This document shows, one piece after another, positions 48,760 to 60,034 of a DNA stretch of 64,000 nucleotides; position 1 is the stretch's first letter; every line of letters begins with the position of its first letter. A program made the translations under genes and the position numbers. Source of the DNA: Eonycteris spelaea (lineage: Eukaryota; Chordata; Mammalia; Chiroptera; Pteropodidae); NCBI GenBank assembly GCA_003508835.1, contig PUFA01000164.1, forward strand, positions 434,001-498,000. The letters run 5' to 3'. The notes under the pieces were generated by a model. The model saw nothing but the letters and a program-made list of their open reading frames with translations. It had not been told where the DNA came from and did no database searches.

Positions 48760-49255
48760 TGTTCATTAGAATTCCATTATATATTTACTTTATTTTAAAG
48801 GTAACATTCCGATTATAGAAAATGTGAAAACACAGAAAAATTTACCTGTCATTTCCTCATCCTGAAATAATGACTATGATCATTTTAGCCTTTCTCTGTA
48901 GTCTTAGTAGCTAGATATCATTGTGTGCCCCCCCCTTTAAAAACAGACATTATATTATGATCATTATCCTATGTTGCTGAGTTATTTTTGAAAATATCAT
49001 TTAGATTATTTTCATAACAACACGTCATTTAAAAGCGATATAATTTGGTTATTCATCACCCAATTATTAGACGTATGGTTGTGTCTATTTGACTCTGTCA
49101 GAAATGTTATTGCAACCAGTAACCTGAGCACATAAATCTTTGATTATAGTCCTGATTATGTTCTCTGTATATATTCATCAGGGAATAAAGTTACCTGGTG
49201 AAAACTGTAGACCATTTTTGGTGTATGCTGTGAAATGACTATTTGGAAAGGATTT
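48760..49255 (-). mobile_element. LINE-1 (L1ME type) fragment
   Basis: AAGGTAACATTCCGATTATA, AATGTGAAAACACAGAAAAA, and later GTTATTGCAACCAGTAACCT and AGGGAATAAAGTTACCTGG match antisense L1ME 3' sequence. Confidence 0.55.
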
Positions 49256-49382
49256 TAAATTAAATTCTCATCAAGCTATGTATCTTGTATCTTGCTTTGT
49301 CATTGATATCATTATGTATTATTACTTCGAAGTGTTCTTTTTTTCATCTTTTATTAAAAATTTGATATATTATGTAGGTAGG

Positions 49383-49852
49383 TGTATTAGGATTCTCCAG
49401 AGGAACAGAACCAATAGAATGTGTGTGCATTAAGAGATTTATTATAAGGAATGGCTCATGTGATTTTGGGGGCTGACAAGTCCCAAGATCTGCAGTTAAC
49501 AAGCTGGAGACCCAGGAGAGCCCCTAGTGGGTTCCAGTATGAATGCCAGCAGGTCGAAGACTCAGGAAGAGCCACTGTTTTAGCTTGAGTGAAAGGCAGG
49601 GAAAAGTCTGTGTCCCATCTTAAGGCAGTGAAGCAGGAAGAAATGCCCTTTTACTCTGCATTTTTCTATTCAGATATTCAAAGGAATGGGTGAGTCCCAC
49701 CAACATTAGGGAGGGTATTCTGTCCTGCCAGTCTACTAATTCAAATGTTATTGTCATCCAGAAACACCCTCACAGACACACACAGAGTAATGTTTGACCA
49801 AATGTCTGGGCACCCTGTGGCCCTGTCAGATTGACACAAAATTAAACATCAG
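49383..49852 (-). mobile_element. LTR (MaLR/ERVL-type), solo, antisense
   Basis: Starts TGTATTAGGATTCTCCAGAG and includes AAGAGATTTATTATAAGGAA (reversed AATAAA), GGCTGACAAGTCCCAAGATC, AAGCTGGAGACCCAGGAGAG, CAGAAACACCCTCACAGACA and ends GATTGACACAAAATTAAACA. Typical whole mammalian LTR, about 470 bp. Confidence 0.85.
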
Positions 49853-49859
49853 AGCAGAT

Positions 49860-51495
49860 AAATCTTTGTGAGCTGTGGAGAAAGTTAGGCCATGGTTTTG
49901 AAGTGAGGAGAGAAGTCGAGCTAGCGTTTTAGCTTAGTTTGTGCTGTATTCTAAGAGGAGAAAGAGGAAAGAGAAGGAAAAACTTGCTCTGACTAGGCCT
50001 TTGGCTTGCACACCTGTTCACTGACCCAACATTTTTTTATGTGTATTTGGGAGGGCCTGTGTATCAGTGTCTTTAGTATTTAGTTATTTTTAAACCTGTG
50101 TGCCTGAAAAAAATTTTTCAAGTGGATTTTTAAAAATTTTGTAATGTAAAAGTAGTTTTCAAAAATTATTAAAAAAGGAAATCAGTAAATAATTTGTACT
50201 TTTCTAGGTAATATATAGCAGTCTATTTCATTAGCGTATTATTGATTACAGAAAACATATTAGTTTTACAAAAAGATTTTAAGTTACCCTTATGATTTAC
50301 TGTGTCTAACTAGTGTGCTGTTGTTAGAGTCTGTGTTTGTAAATACATATTCACGTTTTTCTCAATTATATCTTCTTTTACATATTTTTTCAATAAAATG
50401 TAATTTAATATCTTTTAGCTTATTAAAATATTCTCTTCACTTTAATAATTATACATTTTCACTAAGTTATACATCAGTTAAAGGTACTCGTAAAACATGT
50501 GAAAAATTGATGGCTTAAACATTGTTTATAAAGAATGATTATGGAGGACCTGTATTAGACATTTTATGTAGTGCTCTAATCAAAGGAACTAGGAATTAAA
50601 CCTAGGAATGATTTAGAACAATCACTTCCCTTGAATAGCTTGTATCCTGACAGTGCAAGAAAACTGGTGGTGGCCTTGTCAGTTTCAACTGAAATTCTCC
50701 TTTACTATTGTTATTCAAATGACCATCGAGCTGATTTCTTTCTCTTTATGTTTATATACTCATTGTAATCTATTGGAGATACCTTGCTTTGTGTGTCCGA
50801 GCAAAGATTACAAAGATTACCGGTAGCTAGACATTGTTTAGGAAGCAACAGAAAAGGGATTAATACCTACATCACTTTTTAACTGTAACTCTGTTGTCAC
50901 TGCCACCTTTCCTAGTTACTGTCTAGAACTATTTCTTTATCCTAACTCCTTTCTAAAAATGAAGCTCTGTTCTTCACGAACTGATTGCGTAATCAGTGTC
51001 TGTCTCTTTCTCCCATCTTCCCTTGCTTATGTTTGTTGCATGAGTTTATCTAGTTTTTTAAAAATACTTTTCTAAGGTTATGCTTAAAGTTGGAGGGGGA
51101 ATTTGTTGTCTATATTGTAAAGTAATGTAAAACTGTATGTATTAGCTTTAGTAACTGCCATCTAGAAAATAAATATTACAGTAGCATGTTGCTAGATACT
51201 TTTTATTAAAGTTAAGCAATTTTTGTATTATAGTCTACACATTCTTGTTTTCTCTTATAAACATCTTTGAATAATAATGTGATTGTGGAAGCAACTTAAG
51301 GTCCTGTTATTTTTTATTAGGAATTTGATATACTAAGTCCCTCTGTGTTTGTAAAATGTAGCCATCTGCTTATTAAAAGTTATTAGTTTGTATTGGTTAT
51401 TTTTCCATTCTTTAAAAATTGTTTTTAGACTAGCATGCAAATCCTAGTAAGTGGTATTAATAATAAATAGAGATACCACCTAATATAGCTTCCAG
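49860..51495. other. A+T-rich intronic DNA, nothing recognised
   Basis: No repeat family or exon recognised. Confidence 0.4.
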
Positions 51496-51499
51496 TTAC

Positions 51500-51700
51500 T
51501 GGCTACCAGATTATGCTTTTATAATTTCGGGCACTTATCACTACCTCGTACACATTGTTTATTCATTTATTATCTATATCCTACAATTAGAATAAAATTA
51601 CATAAAATCAGGTATCTTGTCTTGTTCACTGCTGCATGTTTAGGCACCTAGAACAGTGCCTGAACCCTAGTAAACACTCAATAACTTATTGAGTGGACTA
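51500..51700 (+). repeat. LINE-2 3' end
   Basis: GGGCACTTATCACTACCTCG, CTTGTTCACTGCTGCATGTT, TAGGCACCTAGAACAGTGCC, CTAGTAAACACTCAATAACT. Clear forward L2 terminus. Confidence 0.85.
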
Positions 51701-52139
51701 AAAAATCCTCATAGTTATAAATACATGGAAAACTAGGAAATTTGGTCTGTTTTTCCCAAATTCATTCAGATAAATCGGTACTATACAACTGTTTGATAAT
51801 GTGCTGTTATTTCATTCATAGTGAACTTGAAGCTGAATTTAATCAAGAATTTTAGTAGAATCTGAAATTTGCAATAGAAACTCTTGGTTTTATAAATTAG
51901 AAGAGATTTCTCATCATGGACTTGCTAACAGGGTCCATGATATAAAAAAGTTTAAGAACCCTGAAAGGTGATCATAGCAGAGGATAGGGCTTCTAGTTTA
52001 TTGTCTTAAAACTTAGTTGTTTAGAAACTGTAGTTTTCATTTTTTTCTGCTAAATTAAAAATACAATGCCTATATTGATCCACCTTTATTGAACTTTGTA
52101 CATGTCATCTTTATAGCTTATCAAATTGTAGTATCTTTG

Positions 52140-52270
52140 TTGCATGTGTTTCTTATGACTGGATTTTGAACTACTTATATGCTGGGACTATAACTTTTCC
52201 ACTTTGGGTCTGAAGGGCTTAGCACAAGACCTACCAACTGTTAGATATTTGTTGAATATGTGGTAAACTT
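52140..52270 (+). repeat. LINE-2 3' end fragment
   Basis: TGGGACTATAACTTTTCC, GGGCTTAGCACAAGACCTAC, TTAGATATTTGTTGAATATG follow the forward L2 end. Confidence 0.55.
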
Positions 52271-52599
52271 TAAAAGGTAGCTTTCAGTATGAGAAAAGAA
52301 ATCTTCGTTTCTTTTTAAATAGAGCTATATTTCTAACAAGTTTATAAAATATTAATCATTTTAATAGCAAGCCAGATTTATTGTCTTCCATGTATTTTTC
52401 TAAATCAAAATATGGGTTGAGAGAATATGCAACTATGTTAGAAGCGGTAACCAACTGTTTGTTATTATTTAATGTCCAGAAATACAGTATATACTCAGTT
52501 ACAAATATTTAAATAATACAGTTGTCCAATTATGATTCTTATTAAAGGTACAAAGAAGCACGCATATGTGTGTGTAAATACACATGCATACATATTCTG

Positions 52600-52960
52600 T
52601 CTACATTGTGACGATCAACAGATTTTTATTCTGTGTTCATCATAGATAAGACACAGCCCTTACTTATGAGGACCTTACAGTCTCCTGTTTAAACCAGATA
52701 AACACAAATATACAAATTCAGTGTGATAATTGCTGCGGTCATAGGATTCTATAGTAGAACAGACCAGAGACCTGACAGAAAGGAAAACAGAGTGTGTTGT
52801 GAGTGAGGATGTTATATTTGCCGAATAAAGTTAAGGAATTAGCTAGAAAAAGGAAGGAATTCCATATTGAGAAGGCAGCATTTTCAGAGGGCCTTAGATG
52901 AGAGACTGCATCTCATCCTTTAGGTGGTGAGAACTTGAACTGTGAAAGTATAATTGTGGC
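52600..52960 (-). repeat. LINE-2 3' region
   Basis: CACAGCCCTTACTTATGAGG, ACCTTACAGTCTCCTGTTTA, GATAAACACAAATATACAAA, GTGTGATAATTGCTGCGGTC follow antisense L2. A poly-T run (about 52968-52982) follows. Confidence 0.7.
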
Positions 52961-53084
52961 AATAGGGTTTTTTTTTTTTTTTAATGAAATTACCAAAGAT
53001 TGGATTAGTAGGCCAGTAGGAAATGGTCTTGCTGGATAGGAAATTGCCAACTGGGATCAGGTCAATAACTATAATTTAGTTAAA

Positions 53085-53122
53085 TATATCTATATATCTA
53101 TATATCTATGTATCTATATATA
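53085..53122. repeat. (TATC)n-like microsatellite
   Basis: Tandem TATATC/TATCTA units, slightly interrupted by one G. Confidence 0.85.
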
Positions 53123-53124
53123 AG

Positions 53125-54580
53125 TTTGTAACTTTGAATATTTACTAAAATTGTGTCATGAATCTGGGGATGTTATGAAAGTGTATTGACATGAATAGTA
53201 CAAAGTTCCCACTTATATTTTCACTTGATACCAATTAAATTGGTCTCTAAATACGGATTTCTGATCATCTGGGTCAATGTAGATTTAAAAAAAATAAATA
53301 ATCCTTTTGGTTTAAGATTTTAATCTTTTTGATAATAAAGTGAGTTGATAGAAATAACTAGAAAACAATTACAAAATGTGATGGTGAAAAGAAAAGTATC
53401 ATTGAGGTAATGTGGAGTAAGGAAGTTATTAAAGTGGATCATGTTATAGATTTCTTGAAGATTAGTCTTGAATTAGGACTTAAGAATGCGAATGACATGG
53501 ATTAGTAGAGAGATAGGTAAGGATATGAATACATAGTGAACAAGGAATTAGAGGTGAGTAGGCAGAGCATTGTTCACTCTTCTGCTATTTTGCTATTTGT
53601 TTTTCTTCCATTATTTTATAATTCTTCCTTTTTTTTTTTTGATCATCTGTGTTGGGAGTTGTGATTTTTGTTGTTGTCATGTTAAAAACTATGCTTTCAG
53701 AGTTCTCATAATGTAGGGTTTTTATTCTTAGATTTAATTGTATTGAGTATTTATGATATATTAAACATTTTTTTGAATAAAGCTTCTTTGGTTACACTTG
53801 TCAGTGGAGGATGAAGACATTTGAAAAGTGCACTTGAGTCATCAAATAGCATTCTTTGGATTTGTGAATAATTATAAAAGATTATCGGAAACTTTGAATG
53901 TCTTATTTCTTAAATAATTTTTCAGATTCCTGAAATAATACACCACTGCTTTATGCAAATAAAATATATTTAATTAAAGTACAGTTTCATGCAAGTTTTT
54001 CTTAGTTGTAATTATAATTTACATGCCAATCTGCCTGAGAAAAGGCCTCACCAGTGTGCAAGAGATAAATTTGTCACACCTTGGTTGAAAGCATGAAAAA
54101 TATACCACTTAAATATTCTTTCACTTGGTACTTGGATATTAAATCACTTCAGCCACTAGCTTTGTTAAGAATAAATTGAGTTGGATAATTCTTCTAATAA
54201 ATATAAGCAATATGTCCCCTTAATCAGATTGCTTATATTGTTGTTGTTCTGAATGGCTTTGACCTGGCTCTGCTGGATATTAAGCACAACATAAATCATG
54301 TGCGCTTTATATGTAGCTGAGTTTCCTGCCCCTGATGATAGCATACTTAAGGTCTACTACATGTTGCAATATAATTGGGTCAAGGAACATTTAGCACTAT
54401 TTAAAAAGCTTATCTCTTGTCCCAGAATCCAGCTTTCATCATGACTTAGAACAGACTTTTATTTTATTTTAACAACAGACTTATGTTGTTAAAAATTGAC
54501 TACCAAAGGATTAAAGATTTGGCTGAGCAGGGGGAGGGAGTGTGAGTATATGAAGCATATTTATTGCCGGGGTTTTGGTT
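53125..54580. other. A+T-rich intronic DNA, nothing recognised
   Basis: No exon or repeat family recognised; includes a poly-T tract at about 53628-53640. Confidence 0.4.
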
Positions 54581-54588
54581 TCTAAGAC

Positions 54589-54753
54589 CAGTGGTTCTCC
54601 CAGGACCTATAACAGCAGCATCAGCTTCAGCAGCATCTGGGAATTTGTCAAAATTCAAACTCCTGAATCAAACTCTGGGGGCAGAGTCCACAGTTTGTGG
54701 GTTAATAAGCCTTCCAGGTGAAACTGATGCACACTAAAGATCAAGAATCAGTG
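54589..54753 (+). mobile_element. MER5A-like hAT MITE
   Basis: Begins CAGTGGTTCTCC and ends AGATCAAGAATCAGTG, near-complementary termini of the CAGTGGTTCTC type. The interior has CAGCAGCATCTGGGAATTTG, AACTCTGGGGGCAGAGTCCA and AAGCCTTCCAGGTGAAACTG. Flanks TCTAAGAC and TTTTAGAT agree at 5 of 8 positions, consistent with an eroded 8-bp duplication. Confidence 0.85.
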
Positions 54754-55149
54754 TTTTAGATATTGCCCTTATGGAAATTGAAATCGGTTATTGGCTTATC
54801 AAAATATAGGCATGGAAAATCTTCAACTCTTATTTGTTCTCCTCCTACTTCTGTTGGCAATTTGAGCATAATGTGTTATCCTTTATCAGTAATCTACATA
54901 ATAATGAACCCCCACTAATACACTAATACTAAATGGATATGTACAGCAAAGCTTCTCAGCTGGTATCCTACTAATGAATTTCCAATATACTCAATATTGA
55001 TCCCACGAACCCTTGAGGAAGCCAGGGTGGGCCTTGGATACTCAAAGCTAGTTGCCTTCAACTGTGAGCAGTTTCTTCCACTTACAATAGAGTGCTTTAC
55101 AAATATCATTTACATGTACTCAGTGACATGAAAGAGGTTGGAAAAAACT

Positions 55150-55390
55150 AATATAGAATTCAGAGTTGGAGTCAGATTGAGTTCAGATTTAGTTCTACAA
55201 AAAACTGTGACCTTGGGCAAATTACCTGATGTGTGCCATCTATAGAATGTGGACAGTAATTATGTGTACATATGTAGATATATCTCTGTCTACCTGTCTG
55301 TCTACATTTCAGTGATTGTGGTGAGGGTTCAGTAAGGGCTTGGAACAGATTCTGACATTCTGTAAGTGGTAGCTGTTCTTATTTTAGGAT
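55150..55390 (+). repeat. MIR SINE
   Basis: TTCAGAGTTGGAGTCAGATT, CTGTGACCTTGGGCAAATTA, TGTGGTGAGGGTTCAGTAAG, GATTCTGACATTCTGTAAGT in forward order. A short TGTC/TACA-rich insert lies at 55263-55305. Confidence 0.75.
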
Positions 55391-55429
55391 TTCATAGGAA
55401 GTAGATGTTAGCTTTACATGAAGTAATCA

Positions 55430-56180
55430 GTAAAGTTTCTGCATGTAGAATAAAATTTGTGCTGGCTTACTAAGAGGTTTCATGTAACCTAGAATAGAGA
55501 GGAAGTTTAAGGGAACAAATGAATTAAGGATTGAATCCAGCAGAGATAGTTTCAGAACATGTTTGAGGGATATAGACTAATGCAATAGATTTTAGGAGTG
55601 GATTTTAGTCTTCTTGGGAGCTCTTGGGCTCCACAGCAAAGGGGACAGAAATTCACAAGGGACATTGAGTGATCTGATTTCTTATTTCTTTTGAAGGTAA
55701 ATAAGTTGGCCGATAGAGAGTATAGAGAGAAATTGAGAGAGCAGAGAACTCTACTTTGAGGAATACCTACTGCTTGGAATAGAAATGGAGGAACCTAAAG
55801 TGAAAGCAGAATTATCACAAAAATTGGAGTAGAAGAGAGAAATCAGTGTGGAGTCTTAGGCACTAAGAAAGAGGAGAATTTTCAAAAGTAAGGCATACTT
55901 GGTAGTTTCAGGACTGAGAAGGGCATGGATATTGTTTTTAGAAAGTTGCTTCTAAGAAAAGTACAGAAGAGGAGACAGATTCCCTAGTTCTATTGATCAC
56001 ATAAAGAAATGGAGGCAATGGAAAGAGAGTAATTATTCTAGAAATTTGAGGCGTCAGTAAGGAAAGAAATAGAACATATTAGCTATAGAGGGTGACCATT
56101 CCAGGCAAAGATTATTTTCAAGCGGGGTGGTCAAAAGCAGTGAAACTCATGGAAATAGAGGCTGTGTTGGGAGTAATTGA
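55430..56180 (-). repeat. Probable LINE-2 interior, degraded
   Basis: Purine-rich stretch with GGAATACCTACTGCTTGG and AAAGCAGTGAAACTCATGGA, resembling antisense L2 coding sequence in texture. No strong motif, so tentative. Confidence 0.3.
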
Positions 56181-56224
56181 GGAAATGGAGAATTTATAAG
56201 CATATATTTATAGTGCGATTATTG

Positions 56225-56385
56225 TATAGTATGACGCTCCTCTCCCGTATGATGCTCCCTAAGAATAGGGATCTTTCTGTTTTGTTTTTGTTTTTGTTTT
56301 TGTTTTTTACCACCATACACCCAGCACTTGGCACGGTGCCAGAAGGGTCATGCATATTTAATAAAATTTGTTGAATGAATGGTTT
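56225..56385 (+). repeat. LINE-2 3' end with (GTTTTT)n insert
   Basis: ACACCCAGCACTTGGCACGG, then AATAAAATTTGTTGAATGAA is the forward L2 terminus. A run of GTTTTT units (about 56279-56308) sits in the usual 'tgtctgttttgttc' position. Confidence 0.75.
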
Positions 56386-56649
56386 AAGGAGTTTGGCGAA
56401 TATCTCTTATTTGCCTGAGACATATGAGAGATTTTAAGTTGGTAACGTAGTGTTTGGAGGAAGAAAGAAGAGCTAGGTAAGTTCATGGCCACTGCCTACC
56501 TTTTCAATAAAGTAGGCAGGGAGATCACTTAACCAGAAGGTTCTGGTGCAATTAGGGCTCAAGGGAAGTTGAAGAGAGTGTAGAATGAATGGCACCCTCC
56601 AGAAGTATGCTAAGGAGTTCATCTATGATAAATATAAAAGATTGCTAAG

Positions 56650-56830
56650 CTACAGAATGATCACAATTTGACTATGTACTGAGTGCCTAGCATATGCCGG
56701 GTACTATACCTAATACTTTACATACACCATCTTGTGGAATCCTTAAAACAATTCTAGGAGATAGATATTATTTATGTCTAGTTTACTAATGAGAAAACTA
56801 TAGTAAGCCATAAATTTGTCGTTGGCTAAA
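56650..56830 (-). repeat. MIR SINE
   Basis: TGTACTGAGTGCCTAGCATA, TACTTTACATACACCATCTT, TTATTTATGTCTAGTTTACT, AATGAGAAAACTATAG. Antisense MIR. Confidence 0.7.
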
Positions 56831-56939
56831 ACGGCACTGGTATTGCTTTCTCTAGCAACGTCGTGTGGCCTTAGAGCAGAATCACAAGAGGGTATAAGGT
56901 AAAATCTGTTCAGGTGTAGGAAGTGGCAAAGCAGGCGTG

Positions 56940-57115
56940 CTGTTATTAAGTCCTTCCTCTGTCTTTATTTCATTTAATCTCACAACATTGTGCGATAAAT
57001 ATATCCTCCTTTTATGGAGAGTTTAATGAGTTTCCCACAGGCGGCAAAGGGTAGGCAGTACATGATTAGAACCGAGTTAGAACCCAGGTCTATTTTATTC
57101 CAAACACTATTTTTT
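56940..57115 (-). repeat. MIR SINE
   Basis: TTTCATTTAATCTCACAACA, TTTTATGGAGAGTTTAATGA, CATGATTAGAACCGAGTTAG, AACCCAGGTCTATTTTATTC. Antisense MIR. Confidence 0.7.
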
Positions 57116-57179
57116 TTCCTACTGCTCTCAAGAAGAAAAATCACGTGTTATTTAAGTTGACATTGGTATGACCCACCAC

Positions 57180-57365
57180 GTAAACTGAGGAAGACTCAAT
57201 TTATAATAGAGGTGTTCAGTTCTGTGTTTAATCACTAGAGCTTCAGTCACATCTTCATTAAAATGGGGATAACAGTAATGCCTACTAAAATGTTGCAAAG
57301 AAATAAGTACATACATGAAATATCAATGTAAACTAAACCCTTATTAATAATAATTTAAAATGATA
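57180..57365 (+). repeat. MIR SINE
   Basis: GTCACATCTTCATTAAAATG, GGGATAACAGTAATGCCTAC, AATAAGTACATACATGAAAT in forward order. Third MIR in 700 bp. Confidence 0.65.
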
Positions 57366-57369
57366 AATG

Positions 57370-58955
57370 GGTGATACTATGATCTTTCATATATTTTCTC
57401 TATATTTATAAACCTATTAACTTGTAGGCCCAAACCTTAATTAGTTTACCATTGGTTATGCTCATTATAATAATTGATTATGGTTTTGATTTTTTTTAAA
57501 AAAAACTTTTGCTTGGATATTCACATTAGCAATATACTAGGAAAGTAATTTGAATGTAGTAAGTTTCTTACAAAAGTAGGCTAATTGTTGTCACTAGGCA
57601 GCAATTTTAAGGGTACCCTTAGCAGTTACCAAGCCATCTAGAATATATTTTGTAAGGTTTCATTGTAATAAAATTTCCATTCTCTCTTCCAAATATTTTC
57701 ATGTATAATAAAGATATGTGCATATTAAGTGTTTAACTCTTATCTCCATGCCTTCTGTTGCCTTTGGAATACAAATTCTAGATAAGACAGTATAAGGTTT
57801 AATATTTAAACACTGACTTGAGCAGGTTGGACTTGCTTTCATGAATTGCCAAGAGGCTAGCTAGTCAAATTTTCAATTAAATTATGTATTGTGTTGTCTG
57901 TCCTTAGAATAAAACAGATATTATCCCTCCCTCCCAACACTATTCTGGTAAAAATTAGCTTTAATAAATCTAATTGCTTTTGGTGGTCTACTCAATGCTT
58001 TTCAATTCTTAACTATGAAAATGAGATAAAAAGTAGAAAACTTCAACTTTGATCATTCATTTTTAACTTGTTTGATACCTTCTGGATTAAAATTGTTATA
58101 AAATAATGTTTTACGCAACATTTTAAAAGACAGGTTAAACTTTTGTTGTTAATACGTGCAGTGCCTTTAGAGACGATGATGACTAGGAGGTACCAGTGTG
58201 AGGCTCCACAGAGCATGTCTTAATTGCCATGTCCTGCTGGTAAATTTTCTGGGTATTTTTAAGTTCCAAAATGGGTCAGATTTCTGATACTAAGGGATTT
58301 TTCTTTGAAAAATTTATTAAAGTTAGGAATCTCAAGGGCTTGGAGTATGGAAAAGATATATTCTCAGCTTTCTTTATCAGCCCATTATGTCTTTATTATC
58401 CAACACATTTCCTATAACTTTTCTTTATTTATTTATTTATTTTTAAATTACTTGGCACACCTTTACAGTTAGTTTACCTCTTTGTAAAGTAGATTTTATT
58501 TTAAAAATAAATCAAATGCTATTTTGCACCTGTCACGTGCATCGCTCTTTATAGGAAGGCATTAGAAGTTTTCGTGATTGTGGGGGACTCAGAAAATGGC
58601 TGTGCTTTTAATGGTGCGTTATTGTTGAATGCAGCTTAGTCAGAAAAATAGGAATCCTAACCAGGTAAGGAGTAGTGGGATGTTAACTCAAGGGGGGTCT
58701 AGATGGTTATTGTTTTGGACTGGCAAAAATGCCAGCTTTTAAGTGAAACAAGACTTTTAAGTGAGAATGGGTTCAGAAGAATGAGGCATAGATATCTGAG
58801 GTTAAAAAAAAAATGAGGGTGATGTTGACGAGGCGCCCTGTGATGTAGTGTTTTTTGACTTTAGATATTTAAAATATGCTTGTCATTTTCTTTTGCACTG
58901 TCTCAGGTTTGTCCAAGCTAACCTGTCTTTTCCTAGGTTGCTATGTTACGAGTGT
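57370..58955. other. A+T-rich intronic DNA, nothing recognised
   Basis: No exon or repeat family recognised; a short TTTA tetranucleotide run lies near 58425-58445. Confidence 0.4.
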
Positions 58956-58959
58956 ATTT

Positions 58960-59250
58960 TATTCATCCATTCAACAAATATTTGAGTGTCTGCCATGTCC
59001 CAGATGCCCTTTTAGATACTAGAGGTACAGCAGTGATAAAAATCAGGCAAAAAATATCAACCCTCTGGAGTTTACATTCTTGTGGGAGAGATACAGTAAC
59101 CGTATAGTAAATTACATATTGATTGGTGATAGATGGCATCGAGAAAATTTTGCAGGGAAGAATATAGGGAACGTAGTTTTGAGTGAATTAGTCAGGGAAG
59201 CCCTAAACAAAAGATGACATTTAACCATACCTTGAGTTTTGTATGAGAGC
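58960..59250 (-). repeat. LINE-2 3' end
   Basis: ATCCATTCAACAAATATTTG, GTGTCTGCCATGTCCCAGAT, AGAGGTACAGCAGTGATAAA, GGAGTTTACATTCTTGTGGG: a clear antisense L2 end, with interior sequence continuing to about 59220. Confidence 0.85.
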
Positions 59251-59254
59251 TTTG

Positions 59255-60030
59255 GGCTTGGCATCATTGGTATTTATCATATCTTGGTGGGATATGAATA
59301 AGCAAATGTCAACGTTTACCATTTTACAATGAAGAAAACCTGACTCAAGGAAAACTGTCCAAATGTACCTAGAAACAGCAGACACTGGACCTTAGAGCCC
59401 TTGGATATTGTGATTTGGATCCCTGGAAGTTGAGCTGCAATGCAGCCAGAGCCAGCCAAAAAGTCAAGGCGAGGTTCTGGAAGGGCCATCAGGAGGCAGT
59501 GGAGCCCCTTACGGACTGAGGCTGACTCCCAGTCATAAGGTTTTGGCAAACCTAGCAGAAACCAAGCGAGGAGCCGTGGGTGGGTGGACCTAGGCATACA
59601 TGGAGGCCTACATAACCTCACTGCATCGCAGGTTTCAGTGAGGGAGATATTTCAGACCCTTCATTTTGGAGGACTGTGTTTCAAAATGAGGTGCCAGGCT
59701 TTGTCTGTGATCACTCACTCTAGGACTAATTGAGGCTGCTTTCTTGCTCTCAGGTCTTTGATCCCCGATGGCTTCTAGAATGAGTAAAACAAGACTGTTA
59801 ATCACACCCAGAACCAAGGATTCTTTGGTTTACTCAAGGTTCAGAAGTTTAAGAGGGAAATGCGAGGGGTTTCCTACTAAAATCTCAAAAGAATTCTTGG
59901 ATCTTTTCATACCCCTTGGAAAGATACCCAGAAGGGAAATGGTTGGTGTCTACAACATGGTTCATGGGTCTTGAGCTAAATCCATCCTTTCAGCTACCAT
60001 AACCTTAATTTTTTTCTCTGTGTGTGTTTT
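59255..60030. other. Unassigned G+C-richer intronic DNA
   Basis: Includes overlapping opposite-strand frames (101 and 68 codons) with no recognisable domain. No repeat family recognised. Confidence 0.35.
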
Positions 60031-60034
60031 TTAA

